From the NCBI RefSeq assembly GCF_003217095.1, contig NZ_QJSR01000003.1, forward strand, positions 305,375 to 369,374: 64,000 nt of DNA, given 5' to 3'. The stretch is from Rhizobium sp. PP-CC-3A-592. GTDB lineage: Bacteria; Pseudomonadota; Alphaproteobacteria; Rhizobiales; Rhizobiaceae. The first letter of the stretch is position 1; each line of letters begins with the position of its first letter. Below, piece after piece: positions 1 to 8,684 of this stretch. The notes beneath the pieces were generated by a model. It saw only the letters and a list, made by a program, of their open reading frames with translations, was not told the origin of the DNA and ran no database searches. A program made the translations under genes and the position numbers.

Positions 1-289
1 CCTTCAGGATTCGCGCGCCGCGCAGGATCAGGGCGGAACCGAGAACCTTGTCCTCCTTGCCCTTTTCCTCGGCCACGAATTCGGCAGCGGAGCCGAGCGC
101 CGCGGCATAATCCTCGCCGTTGACGGTGACCTTCACATCCTCGGCCTTCACCACGCCGGGCAGCTCGATCTTGAAGTCGAACGGCGATCCCGCAAGGATC
201 GTCGCGCGGGAGAGCGGGTAGACGGTCGTGGCCTGGGCCGCGCCGGCAAGGATGGTGGTCGCGACAAGCGCAGCAAGAAGAGTCCGCAT
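1..289 (-). CDS. Alkaline phosphatase, N-terminal part (cut by window edge)
   Basis: The first 96 codons of a minus-strand gene are present and the rest lies to the left of the window. Translation begins MRTLLAALVATTILAGAAQA, a clear signal peptide with an A-Q-A cleavage site, and continues with TVYPLSRATILAGSPFDFKI, an N-terminal beta-domain segment that I recognise from periplasmic alkaline phosphatases of rhizobia. The start is ATG at 289 with a GAGG 7 bases upstream. No convincing Pho box is visible between it and the ATPase gene. The catalytic domain is outside the window, so the call rests on the N-terminal segment alone. Confidence 0.6.
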   Translation of the reverse strand, partial: MRTLLAALVATTILAGAAQATTVYPLSRATILAGSPFDFKIELPGVVKAEDVKVTVNGEDYAAALGSAAEFVAEEKGKEDKVLGSALILRGARILK

Positions 290-428
290 GAGAACCTCGT
301 TCGGGTGGAGAGGAGACTGTATGCGGGCAGGCTTAACCGCCCTGTGTGACGGTTGGATGATGGTCGTCACGCTGGTTGCAGAAAGACGACGGTTCGCCGC
401 TCGGTGTGGGTGTCGCAGCCGCGGGCGA

Positions 429-1574
429 CTACGCCTCGTCCTCGTCGTCCCCATCGACGACACCCGTGAGCCGCATGCCCTCGATCCAGGTCGCGCCGTC
501 TTTGCGGATGACGCGCTTCGGCCGGGTTCCGCAGCGCTCGAAAACGGCAGCGGCGAACGCTTCGGAGTGGGTGACGATCCAGATCTGACTGGTGGCTGCG
601 GCCATCGCGATCAGATCGGCGAGCGGCGGCAGCATGTCGGGATGCAGGCTCGCCTCGGGCTCGTTGAGCGCGATCAGCGGCGGCTGCCGATAGGACATCA
701 GGGCGGCCGCGAGGGCGAGGAAGCGGATCTGCCCGTCGGAGAGTTCACGCGGCTGAAAGACGCGCTGCGGAAAGTCGGGAAAGATCAGGCCGAATTCCGC
801 AAACTCCCCGGGTTCCGGCACGTAGAGCCGCGCGCCGCCGAGAGCTGCAGCGATCGCCCGGTCGAGGTCGACGGTGTCGCCGCGGGTGTGGACGAGCGTT
901 GCAAAGACCGCCGCCATATTGCCGCCGTCCTCGTCCAGAAGCGGTGCCGTGACGGCAAGGCATGGCTGGCGCAGGGCCGCATCCCGGTCGGTGCGAAAAC
1001 CGTGGAAGAAACGCCAGCCATCGACCAGACGGCGAAATGTTCCGACTTCCGGATAATGTCCGGCATCGCCCAGCATGGCGATCGCCGTCTCCGACGTCAT
1101 CGCCCGCTGCGGATACTCCTCCATCCGTCCACGTTCGCCGCGCACCATCACGCCCGGCCCAGCCCGTTTCATCATCGTGACCGGCCGCGCGCCCGTTTCG
1201 ACCGAAAGCACCTCTTCCTTGATTTGTGGCTCGAAGGCGAAGCCGGCTGCGGCCTTCGGCGGTCGCAACCCGGCCTCCACGCGGTAGCGGAACGTCACCG
1301 CCCGCTCCTCGTCCAGCACTTCGACTTCGAGCCTGATGCGGAAATTCTTCTCGATGCGTCTCGGGCCAGACCAGAGCGCGGACGCCATGCCCCCTTCCGC
1401 CGCGATCTCGTAGGCGAGCGAGCCCCTTACGGCGGCCTGCACGAGTTGCAGGGCACGATAGAGGTTGGACTTGCCGACGCCGTTTTCGCCGATGAACACG
1501 TTGACACCGCCCAGATCCATGCGGATCGAGCGCAGCGAACGGTAGTTCCGGGCGGACATGGAGCGGAGCATCAT
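429..1574 (-). CDS. AAA family ATPase, RecF/OLD-like
   Basis: A 381-residue cytoplasmic SMC/RecF-type ATPase. The Walker A motif GENGVGKS is at residues 29-36. An ABC-signature-like LSDGQIRFL, a Walker B PPLIALNEPEASLHP and a switch histidine in IVTHSE follow in the C-terminal third, the order expected for this family. The central part is probably the coiled-coil/insertion region. The N-terminal segment RNYRSLRSIRMDLGGVNVFI is the usual opening of standalone family members that often sit in defence or repair contexts. Here the neighbours are a phosphatase and a TetR gene, so no partner is evident. The protein ends in an acidic tail. Its function is not known beyond nucleotide hydrolysis. Confidence 0.8.
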   Translation of the reverse strand: MMLRSMSARNYRSLRSIRMDLGGVNVFIGENGVGKSNLYRALQLVQAAVRGSLAYEIAAEGGMASALWSGPRRIEKNFRIRLEVEVLDEERAVTFRYRVEAGLRPPKAAAGFAFEPQIKEEVLSVETGARPVTMMKRAGPGVMVRGERGRMEEYPQRAMTSETAIAMLGDAGHYPEVGTFRRLVDGWRFFHGFRTDRDAALRQPCLAVTAPLLDEDGGNMAAVFATLVHTRGDTVDLDRAIAAALGGARLYVPEPGEFAEFGLIFPDFPQRVFQPRELSDGQIRFLALAAALMSYRQPPLIALNEPEASLHPDMLPPLADLIAMAAATSQIWIVTHSEAFAAAVFERCGTRPKRVIRKDGATWIEGMRLTGVVDGDDEDEA

Positions 1575-1661
1575 GATCGTTGTCTACACCGGGTATCATG
1601 CCCGATGAAAGCATCCGGCACGACCAAATCCCTGCGATGCCGTCGCGAATGCGGGATCCGA

Positions 1662-2384
1662 TCAGTCCCCTTCATGCCCATTCTCGACAGCTTGTGGGGC
1701 ACGCAACAGAGCAACCACGGCATCCTGCAACAGGACGCGATGGCGGCTGCGCATCGTGGCTTCGCCGAGATCGCGGCCGAAGATATGGCCGAAGGTGTGA
1801 CGGTTGGAGACCCGGAAGAAGCAGAAGGACGAGATCAACATATGCAGGTCGATCGGATCGACCTCGCGGCGGAACGCGCCGGTCTCCTGTCCCCGCCGGA
1901 GGATCGCGGCGATCGTGTCGATGATCGACACGTTGAGGCGGCCGAGGCTGGAGGACTGGCGCATATGACTGGCGCGATGGATGTTCTCGATCGTCACCAG
2001 ACGAATGAAATCGGGATTGGCCTCGTCATAGTCGAAGGTGAAGCCGATCAGGCGGCGCATGGCATCGACCGGATCACCGTCGGCCAACCGCAGTTCCGCC
2101 TCCACCTTGCGGATGCCGGTATAGGCATGTTCGAGCACGGCGAGGTAGAGACCCTCCTTCGAGCCGAAATGATAGTAGATCATCCGCTTGGACGTCCGCG
2201 TGCGCTCGGCGATGGCATCGACGCGGGCGCCCGAAAGGCCGTTCGCCGCAAATTCCTCGCGCGCGACCAGCAGGATGTCGTCCCGCGTTTTCATCGTGCG
2301 ATCCCGCTGTGTCACGCGGCGCCGGCCGGGCAGACCGTCGGCGTCAAGATCCCCCGGTTCGTCAACACGTTCTGTGTCGGCCAT
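1662..2384 (-). CDS. TetR/AcrR family transcriptional regulator
   Basis: A 240-residue repressor-type protein. The TetR helix-turn-helix is at about residues 50-80, with the diagnostic TSKRMIYYHFGSKEGLY; the variable ligand domain follows. I chose ATG 2384 because GGGAGG lies 12 bases upstream; ATG 2393 and ATG 2294 are alternatives and do not affect the DNA-binding domain. It is transcribed divergently from the TRAP/shikimate operon starting at 2738. A 14-bp perfect palindrome between them (2517-2530) is a natural operator, so I infer that it represses itself and the aromatic-acid operon. The inducer is unknown; a shikimate-pathway acid is the obvious guess. Confidence 0.85.
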   Translation of the reverse strand: MADTERVDEPGDLDADGLPGRRRVTQRDRTMKTRDDILLVAREEFAANGLSGARVDAIAERTRTSKRMIYYHFGSKEGLYLAVLEHAYTGIRKVEAELRLADGDPVDAMRRLIGFTFDYDEANPDFIRLVTIENIHRASHMRQSSSLGRLNVSIIDTIAAILRRGQETGAFRREVDPIDLHMLISSFCFFRVSNRHTFGHIFGRDLGEATMRSRHRVLLQDAVVALLRAPQAVENGHEGD

Positions 2385-2516
2385 CTTCCTCATCATCCTC
2401 CCACATGCCCATGACGGGCACGACCGATCGCAAACATCGGCGCGGCCCATTCTGCATGTTCCAACCGGCACGTCATTCACCGATCTTCCCGACAACACGA
2501 TTTTCGCGTTGACTAA

Positions 2517-2530
2517 ACGAACCGGTTCGT
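2517..2530. promoter_or_regulatory. Probable TetR operator palindrome
   Basis: ACGAACC is followed directly by its reverse complement GGTTCGT, a perfect 14-bp palindrome. A TTGACT -35-like hexamer at 2509-2514 precedes it on the plus strand, so the palindrome falls in the spacer/-10 region of the likely promoter of the TRAP operon. It lies 133 bases upstream of the divergent tetR start. Placement is typical of autoregulated TetR systems. The -10 element is not clear. Confidence 0.6.
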
Positions 2531-2737
2531 ACATTTTTATCCGAAGATGGCTCCGGCGAAAAGAGGCGGCGTTTCGGTCGTCATCGGCGCAGGACAATGC
2601 CGGATCATAAATGCTGTGGGCCGGGCGTAACGGGCTACAGGACATCATGGCGATGCCTTAGGATCTGGAGGGATCCCGCATCGACGGACGGGAGCAGACG
2701 ATCCGGCAGGGAGTGCCGATCGCACGGGAGGACTTTC

Positions 2738-3304
2738 ATGAGACGGATCGTCGATCTGTATTTTGCGCTTCTGCGCGTCTCCATCGCCCTGCTCCTCGCA
2801 GCGATGGTCATCCTCGTTTTCACCAACGTCATCCTGCGCTACGCGCTGAACAGCGGCCTGACGATCTCGGAAGAGATGTCGCGGCTGGCCTTCGTCTGGC
2901 TCATCTTCCTCGGTGCCGCCGTCGCGTTGCGCGAGCACGCCCATATCGGCATCGATACGATGATCCGCGCTTTGCCACGGACGCTCGCCAAGGCCTGCGT
3001 TCTCCTCGGCTACCTCCTGATGCTGCTGGCTTGCGTGCTGCTCCTTCAGGGCGCCTGGGCGCAATCGGTGCTGACCTGGGGGGCGATCACGCCGGCGGCC
3101 GGCATCTCCATGGCGTGGTTCATGATCCCCGCCGTCATCTTCTCGCTCACGGCCCTCCTGCATCTGGGCAGCGAGACGCTCGCGATCCTCACCGGCCGCC
3201 TCGATGTCTCCAACATCGTGCTGGTGCAGGAATCCGAAGATCTGCCGCCGCCGACCGCCTCGCCCGTACCGCCGCTACCCGCTACGTCCGGCTTCGGTCG
3301 CTGA
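2738..3304 (+). CDS. TRAP transporter small permease (DctQ)
   Basis: A 188-residue inner-membrane protein with four hydrophobic segments (about residues 10-33, 47-67, 85-110 and 125-150) and the family motif around ISEEMSRLAFVWLIFLGAAVALREHAHIGID. It partners the large permease DctM and the periplasmic receptor DctP encoded next. The start at ATG 2738 is set by GGGAGGA six bases upstream; a longer reading frame upstream has no ribosome binding site. It is the first gene of the operon; 11 bases separate it from dctM. The C-terminal tail is proline rich and not conserved in the family. The substrate is inferred from downstream genes to be quinate, shikimate or a similar ring acid. Confidence 0.9.
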   Translation: MRRIVDLYFALLRVSIALLLAAMVILVFTNVILRYALNSGLTISEEMSRLAFVWLIFLGAAVALREHAHIGIDTMIRALPRTLAKACVLLGYLLMLLACVLLLQGAWAQSVLTWGAITPAAGISMAWFMIPAVIFSLTALLHLGSETLAILTGRLDVSNIVLVQESEDLPPPTASPVPPLPATSGFGR

Positions 3305-3315
3305 GGGGAACGACG

Positions 3316-4599
3316 ATGGTCATTGCAGTTTTCCTCGGCTCGCTTCTCGGCACCATGGCATTGGGCATGCCGATCGCCTTTGCGCTCATCCTGTCCGGGA
3401 TCGCGCTCATGGTTCACATGGACCTGTTCGACGGGCAGATCGTCGCACAGACGATCCTGCAAGGCGCCGACAGTTTCACGCTCATCGCCGTTCCGTTCTT
3501 CATGCTGGCCGGCGAGGTGATGAACCAGGGCGGGCTCTCCAAGCGCATCGTCAATCTGGCGATCGCGCTGGTCGGGCATAAGCGCGGTGGTCTCGGCTTC
3601 GTCTGCATTCTCGCAGCCTGCGTCCTCTCCAGCCTCTCCGGCTCGGCCGTGGCGGATGCGGCGGCGCTCGCTGCCCTGCTGATGCCGATGATGATCAAGT
3701 CCGGCCACGATCCGGCCCGCTCGGGCGGCCTCATCGCCTCCTCCGCCATCATCGGCCCGATCATCCCGCCCTCCATCGGCTTCATTCTCTACGGCGTGGT
3801 CGGCGGTGTCTCCATCACCAAGCTCTTCCTCGCCGGCATCGCGCCGGGCCTTATGATCGGCGCGGCCCTCTGCGTCGCCTGGCTGGTGGTCAACCGCAAG
3901 GAAACCTTCGCCATGCCGGCAAAATCCTCCTGGGCGGAGCGCCGGCACGCGCTCGTCTCAAGCCTCTGGGCGCTGATGCTGCCGGTCATCATCATCTTCG
4001 GCCTGAAATTCGGCGTGTTCACGCCCACCGAAGCCGGCGTGGTCGCCGCCGTCTATTCGCTGTTCGTCGCCATGGTCGTCTACCGCGAACTGACGCCCGG
4101 CATGCTGCTCGACGTCTTCACCTCGGCGGCGAAAACCACCGCGATCGTCATGTTCCTGGTCGCCGCCGCGTCGGTTTCCGCCTGGCTGATCACGATTGCC
4201 GACCTGCCCGGCGCCATGGTCGCGCTTCTGGAGCCGCTGATGGGCAACCAGACGCTGCTGCTGATCGCCATCATGGTGCTGATCGTTGCCGTCGGCACCG
4301 CCATGGACATGACGCCGACCATCCTCATCCTGACGCCGGTCCTGATGCCGGTCATCAAGGAGGCTGGCATCGATCCCGTCTATTTCGGCGTGCTGTTCAT
4401 CATCAACAACTCCATTGGCCTCATCACGCCGCCGGTCGGCACCGTGCTCAACATCGTCTGCGGCGTCGGCAAAATCTCGATGGAGAAGCTTATCCGGGGC
4501 GTCTGGCCGTTCATGATCGCGCAGCTGATCGTGCTCATCCTGCTCGTCCTCTTCCCCGTTCTCGTCACCGGCCCGGCAGCCTTCTTCGCCGGTCGCTGA
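3316..4599 (+). CDS. TRAP transporter large permease (DctM)
   Basis: A 427-residue polytopic membrane protein with about 12 transmembrane segments that carries the sodium-coupled substrate translocation of TRAP systems. Family hallmarks include ALGMPIAFALILSGIALM at the N-terminus, SSLSGSAVADAAALAALLMP near residue 105, IGPIIPPSIGFILYGVVGGV, and GLITPPVGTVLNIVCGV towards the C-terminus. ATG 3316 follows GAGGGGAA and begins the usual short N-terminus; the frame is open further upstream but only inside dctQ. It lies between dctQ and dctP in the common Q-M-P order. Confidence 0.93.
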   Translation: MVIAVFLGSLLGTMALGMPIAFALILSGIALMVHMDLFDGQIVAQTILQGADSFTLIAVPFFMLAGEVMNQGGLSKRIVNLAIALVGHKRGGLGFVCILAACVLSSLSGSAVADAAALAALLMPMMIKSGHDPARSGGLIASSAIIGPIIPPSIGFILYGVVGGVSITKLFLAGIAPGLMIGAALCVAWLVVNRKETFAMPAKSSWAERRHALVSSLWALMLPVIIIFGLKFGVFTPTEAGVVAAVYSLFVAMVVYRELTPGMLLDVFTSAAKTTAIVMFLVAAASVSAWLITIADLPGAMVALLEPLMGNQTLLLIAIMVLIVAVGTAMDMTPTILILTPVLMPVIKEAGIDPVYFGVLFIINNSIGLITPPVGTVLNIVCGVGKISMEKLIRGVWPFMIAQLIVLILLVLFPVLVTGPAAFFAGR

Positions 4600-4698
4600 C
4601 CTCGCCCCTTGCCGCGCCGGTGTCCAAGGGAGGGGCCGGCGGGGAAACCAGAAGCAACCAAGGCGTCGGGAGGCGCCGTTATCCCGGAGGATAAACCC

Positions 4699-5709
4699 AT
4701 GAGACTGACCCAATCCATCGCAGCCCTACTGGCCGCAGCATCCATTTTCGGCGCGGCCGGTGCCCATGCCGAGATCAGCGAGCGGACGATCAAGTTCGCC
4801 GCCCAGAACTCCAAGGGCCACCCCCAGGTCATGGGCATGGAGCGCTTCGCCGAGATCGTGAAGGAAAAGAGCGGCGGCAAGATCGATGTCAAGCTGTTCC
4901 CGGGCGGCACGCTCGGCGGCGACGTCCAGACGCTCGCCTCCGTGCAGGGCGGCATCGTCGAGATGAGCGTGATGAACGCCGGCATTCTCTCCGGCACCAT
5001 CAAGGAGTTCGGCGTGGTCGATCTGCCGTTCCTGTTCGGGACGCCTGAAGAGGCCGACGCCGTCATGGACGGTCCGGTCGGGACCGATCTTTCAGCGCGC
5101 CTGCCCGCCCAGCGCCTCGTCGGCCTCGGCTTCTGGGAACTCGGCTTCCGCCATCTCACCAACAACCGCCATGCGGTCAACACGGTCGAGGACGTGAAGG
5201 GCCTGAAGATCCGCACCGTGCAGTCGGCCGTGCCGCTCGCCACCTTCAATGCGCTCGGCGCCAACGCCATTCCCCTGCCCTATCCCGAGCTTTACAGCGC
5301 GCTGGAAACGGGCACCGTCGACGGGCAGGAAAATCCGCTCGCCAACATCGTCAACGCCAAGTTCACCGAGGTGCAGAAGTACCTGACGCTGACGGGCCAC
5401 CAGTACAATCCGCAGATCGTGATCGTCTCCAAGGTGTTCTGGGACAAGCTCGATGCCGAGGAGCAGGCCCTGCTGCAGGACGCCGCCACGCAGGCGCGCG
5501 ACTATCAGCGCAAGGCCTCGCGCGACGCCAATGCCGGCTTCCTGGCCGAGATCAAGAAGAGCGGCATGGAGGTCGTCGAACCCACGACCGAACAGCTCGC
5601 CGCTTTCCGCAAGGCCGTCGAACCGGTCGTCGCGCAGTTCCGCGACACGATCGGCGCGGAAACCGTCGATGCCGTGTTCTCGCAGCTGAAGACGATCCGC
5701 GGTCAGTAA
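4699..5709 (+). CDS. TRAP transporter substrate-binding protein (DctP)
   Basis: A 336-residue periplasmic receptor. Residues 1-24 are a signal peptide ending GAHA. The mature part has DctP landmarks: FPGGTLGGDVQTLASVQGG, the arginine-containing KGLKIRTVQSAVPLATFNAL where Arg contacts the ligand carboxylate, and PLPYPELYSALETGTVDGQE. ATG 4699 is preceded by CGGAGGA. It follows dctM by 99 bases and precedes shikimate dehydrogenase by 65. The conserved carboxylate-binding arginine supports an organic-acid substrate; quinate, shikimate or dehydroshikimate is inferred from the two enzymes behind it. Confidence 0.93.
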   Translation: MRLTQSIAALLAAASIFGAAGAHAEISERTIKFAAQNSKGHPQVMGMERFAEIVKEKSGGKIDVKLFPGGTLGGDVQTLASVQGGIVEMSVMNAGILSGTIKEFGVVDLPFLFGTPEEADAVMDGPVGTDLSARLPAQRLVGLGFWELGFRHLTNNRHAVNTVEDVKGLKIRTVQSAVPLATFNALGANAIPLPYPELYSALETGTVDGQENPLANIVNAKFTEVQKYLTLTGHQYNPQIVIVSKVFWDKLDAEEQALLQDAATQARDYQRKASRDANAGFLAEIKKSGMEVVEPTTEQLAAFRKAVEPVVAQFRDTIGAETVDAVFSQLKTIRGQ

Positions 5710-5774
5710 CAAGACAGCGGCAAGGCGGGACGATCCACCTTGCCGCTCCCATCCGCCAGACGAAGGAGGTCACC

Positions 5775-6686
5775 ATGCTCGCCCCCCCGCTCGATCGATC
5801 CACCCGCACGATACAGGTCGGCCTCATCGGCAGCGGCATCCAGCTCTCACGCTCCCCCGCTTTGCACGAGGCGGAAGGCAAGGCGAACGGGCTGGCGCTC
5901 TCCTATGAGCTGATCGACCTCTATCGGCTGGGCACCGGCGCGAAGGACGGGCACGGTGCGGGGGTCGGCGTCGAGGCGCTCGGCGATATCCTGCGCGATG
6001 TCGAGAACCGAGGCTTTGTCGGCGTCAACGTCACGCATCCGGCAAAGCAGGCCGTCATTCCCCATCTCCACGCCTTGTCGCCGGAAGCCGAAGCGCTCGG
6101 TGCCGTCAACACGGTCGTCCTCAGGGATGGTCGCCGGATCGGTCATAATACGGACTGCTCGGGATTCGCGGAAGGCTTCCGCCGCGCGTTGCCGCAGGCC
6201 GACCTGTCCTGCGCCGTCCAGCTCGGCGCCGGCGGCGCCGGGGCGGCGGTCGCCCATGCCATGCTGCAACTCGGCACGAAGCAGCTGACGATCTTCGACA
6301 ATGACGCCGCACGCGCCGAAGCGCTGACACAACGGCTTTCCCCTTTGTTTCCCGAGGCACGCATCCAGATGGGTGACGACCTGGCTGCGGCCATGGCGCG
6401 CGCAAGCGGCCTCGTGCATGCGACGCCGACGGGCATGGCGGCGCATCCGGGCCTGCCGCTGCCGGCCGATTTCCTCGACCCCCGTCATTTCGTCGCCGAG
6501 ATCGTCTATTTCCCGCTCGAAACCGAGCTTTTGCGGGTCGCCCGCGCCAAAGGCTGCACCACCGTCGATGGTGGCGGCATGGCCGTGTTCCAGGCGGTGG
6601 GCGCCTTCCGCCTCTTCACGGGCATCGAGCCCGACGCCGCGCGCATGCTCGCCCATTTCGCCGACATGGGCACCAGCGGCACCTGA
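5775..6686 (+). CDS. Shikimate/quinate 5-dehydrogenase
   Basis: A 303-residue NAD(P)-dependent dehydrogenase of the AroE/YdiB/QuiB family that interconverts shikimate (or quinate) and the 3-dehydro acid. Visible motifs are substrate-site SRS at 25-27, NVTHPAKQ with catalytic Lys91, NTD at 125-127 with the paired Asp127, and the nucleotide loop GAGGAG at 151-156. The start has a strong AGGAGGT. The length exceeds the biosynthetic AroE (about 275), and placement between a TRAP receptor and dehydroshikimate dehydratase argues for a catabolic role rather than biosynthesis. Whether it prefers quinate or shikimate, NAD or NADP, cannot be read from the sequence. Confidence 0.88.
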   Translation: MLAPPLDRSTRTIQVGLIGSGIQLSRSPALHEAEGKANGLALSYELIDLYRLGTGAKDGHGAGVGVEALGDILRDVENRGFVGVNVTHPAKQAVIPHLHALSPEAEALGAVNTVVLRDGRRIGHNTDCSGFAEGFRRALPQADLSCAVQLGAGGAGAAVAHAMLQLGTKQLTIFDNDAARAEALTQRLSPLFPEARIQMGDDLAAAMARASGLVHATPTGMAAHPGLPLPADFLDPRHFVAEIVYFPLETELLRVARAKGCTTVDGGGMAVFQAVGAFRLFTGIEPDAARMLAHFADMGTSGT

Positions 6687-6731
6687 GGACACCCCAACCA
6701 TGATGCCGATCGTCGAACAGGGAACACGCCG

Positions 6732-8618
6732 ATGAAAACTTCGATTGCCACCGTGTCCATCTCCGGCGACCTGTCCGAAAAGCTCGCGGCCATCGCCGCT
6801 GCCGGCTTCGGCGCCGTCGAGATCTTCGAGAACGACTTTCTCGCCTCGAACCACGGGCCGAAGGACGTCGGCCGGATGGTTCGCGATGCGGGGCTGGAGA
6901 TCTGCCTGTTCCAGCCCTTCCGCGACTTCGAGGGCCTGCCCGAACCGCAGCGCAGCCGTGCCTTCGAACGGGCGAAACGCAAGTTCGAGACGATGAACGA
7001 GCTTGGCACCGACCTCATTCTCATCTGCTCCAACGTCTCGCCGCTCGCGCTCGGCGGCATCGACCGCGCGGCGGACGATCTGCGCGCACTCGGCGACATC
7101 GCCCGCGAGCACGGGGTTCGCATCGGCTATGAGGCGCTCGCCTGGGGCCGCTATATCAACGACCATCGCGATGCTTGGGAAATCGTGCGGCGCGCCGACC
7201 ACAGCCATGTCGGGCTCATCCTCGACAGTTTCCACTCGCTGGCGCGCGGCATCGACAGTGCCTCGATCCGCTCAATCCCGAAGGACAAGATTTTCATCGT
7301 GCAGATGGCGGACGCGCCGAAGCTCGATCTCGACCTTCTGTCCTGGAGCCGCCACTACCGCAACATGCCGGGCCAGGGCGACCTTCCCGTCGCCGACTTC
7401 ATGGCCGCCATCGAGGCGACCGGCTATGATGGCTATTACTCGCTCGAAATCTTCAACGACCAGTTCCGATCGGGCTCGGCGCAGCAGACGGCCGTCGATG
7501 GGCGGCGCTCGCTGATCTACATGATGGACCGGCTGAAGGCCGAAGGTCGCGCGGTCAAGGGTCCGTCGGAACCCAACCCGTTGCCGCCGCCTGCGCGCGC
7601 CGCGGGCATCTCCTTCGTCGAGTTCGCCACCGACATGCAGTCGGCCGTGGCGCTGTCCACGCTGCTCCAGTCCATCGGCTTCCGGCACGCCGGCCATCAT
7701 CGCTCGAAGGATGTGGATCTCTACACACAGAACGATCTGCGCGTCGTCATCAACACGGAGACCGAGGGCATGGCGCATTCCGCCTATGTCGTTCACGGCA
7801 CCAATGTCTCGGCGCTGGGGCTGCGCATGGCGGACGTGCAGCAGGGCATGGCGCGCGCGGCCGGCCTGCTGGCAACCCCTTACAAGCAACCTGTCGGGCC
7901 CGGCGAACTGGAACTGCCGGCCCTGTTCGGCATGGGCGGCAGCCTCCTGCATCTCGTGCCCGAGGATGCGGCGCTCGACCGGCAATGGGAAACGGACTTC
8001 GCGCTCGAACCCGGGTGGAACAGGCATGCCGGTGCCGGCCTGAGGGCCGTCGATCACATCGCCCAGACGGTGCGTTACGAGGACATCCTGTCCTGGACGC
8101 TGTTCTACCGCTCGATCTTCGACCTGAAGCCGCTGCCGCCGGTCGAGGTGCCCGATCCCGGCGGTCTCGTGCTCAGCCAGGTTCTCCAGAACGACGACGC
8201 CAGCCTGCGCATCGTGCTCAACGGTTCCCAATCCATGCGCACGCTCTCCTCGCGCTTCGTGTCGCAGTTCGTCGGCCCCGGCGTCCAGCATGTGGCCTTC
8301 GCAACCGCCGATATCTTCGCGACAGTCGAGGCGCTGCGCACCAGCGGCGTCTCGCTGCTACCGATTTCAGGCAATTATTACGACGATCTCGACGCCAAGT
8401 TCGACATCGCGCCCGAGACGCTCGCGGCGATGCGGGCGGGTGATATCCTCTATGATCGGGACGAGGACGGCGAGTATTTCCAGATCTATCTCGGCACGCT
8501 GGAAGGCGGCTTCTTCTTCGAGATCGTCGAGCGGCGCGGCTATCGCGGGCTCGGGGCAGCCAATGCCGCGATTCGCCTGACCACGCAGGCGCGCCAATCG
8601 CCGCTGCCAGCTTTGTGA
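6732..8618 (+). CDS. quiC: 3-Dehydroshikimate dehydratase fused to HPPD-like domain
   Basis: A 628-residue two-domain enzyme. Residues 1-270 form a xylose-isomerase-like TIM barrel with metal ligands at Glu134, Asp165, Gln191 and Glu239, the pattern of 3-dehydroshikimate dehydratases that yield protocatechuate. Residues from about 290 form a 4-hydroxyphenylpyruvate-dioxygenase-like vicinal-oxygen-chelate region that keeps a possible 2-His-1-Glu triad (His442, His520, Glu597). Such fusions are known as QuiC1/QsuB-type dehydratases. It is the last gene of the TRAP operon and is followed by a terminator. With the preceding dehydrogenase it turns shikimate or quinate into protocatechuate; ring-cleavage genes are not in the window. 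No good Shine-Dalgarno precedes ATG 6732. Confidence 0.88.
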   Translation: MKTSIATVSISGDLSEKLAAIAAAGFGAVEIFENDFLASNHGPKDVGRMVRDAGLEICLFQPFRDFEGLPEPQRSRAFERAKRKFETMNELGTDLILICSNVSPLALGGIDRAADDLRALGDIAREHGVRIGYEALAWGRYINDHRDAWEIVRRADHSHVGLILDSFHSLARGIDSASIRSIPKDKIFIVQMADAPKLDLDLLSWSRHYRNMPGQGDLPVADFMAAIEATGYDGYYSLEIFNDQFRSGSAQQTAVDGRRSLIYMMDRLKAEGRAVKGPSEPNPLPPPARAAGISFVEFATDMQSAVALSTLLQSIGFRHAGHHRSKDVDLYTQNDLRVVINTETEGMAHSAYVVHGTNVSALGLRMADVQQGMARAAGLLATPYKQPVGPGELELPALFGMGGSLLHLVPEDAALDRQWETDFALEPGWNRHAGAGLRAVDHIAQTVRYEDILSWTLFYRSIFDLKPLPPVEVPDPGGLVLSQVLQNDDASLRIVLNGSQSMRTLSSRFVSQFVGPGVQHVAFATADIFATVEALRTSGVSLLPISGNYYDDLDAKFDIAPETLAAMRAGDILYDRDEDGEYFQIYLGTLEGGFFFEIVERRGYRGLGAANAAIRLTTQARQSPLPAL

Positions 8619-8647
8619 TGTGTTCGGGCGACCGTTAGAACGTCGCA

Positions 8648-8681
8648 AAAGGGGGCCCGCTTGTGAGAGCGGGTCCCCTTT
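8648..8681. terminator. Bidirectional terminator between quiC and PepSY gene
   Basis: A 14-base arm (AAAGGGGGCCCGCT, 8648-8661) pairs with 8668-8681 across a 6-base loop, with a single G-U pair. The stem is GC rich and ends in T-run/A-run sequence, so it can terminate in both directions. It sits between the stop codons of two convergent genes. Confidence 0.88.
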
Positions 8682-8684
8682 GCG

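Noticed and set aside
300-428. Pho box upstream of the alkaline phosphatase gene
   Set aside because: Only weak half-matches to CTGTCAT were found; spacing is wrong.
228-2414. 728-residue plus-strand open frame across the ATPase and TetR genes
   Set aside because: It is the antisense shadow of two recognisable minus-strand genes; the translation is Arg/His/Gly-rich with no domain.
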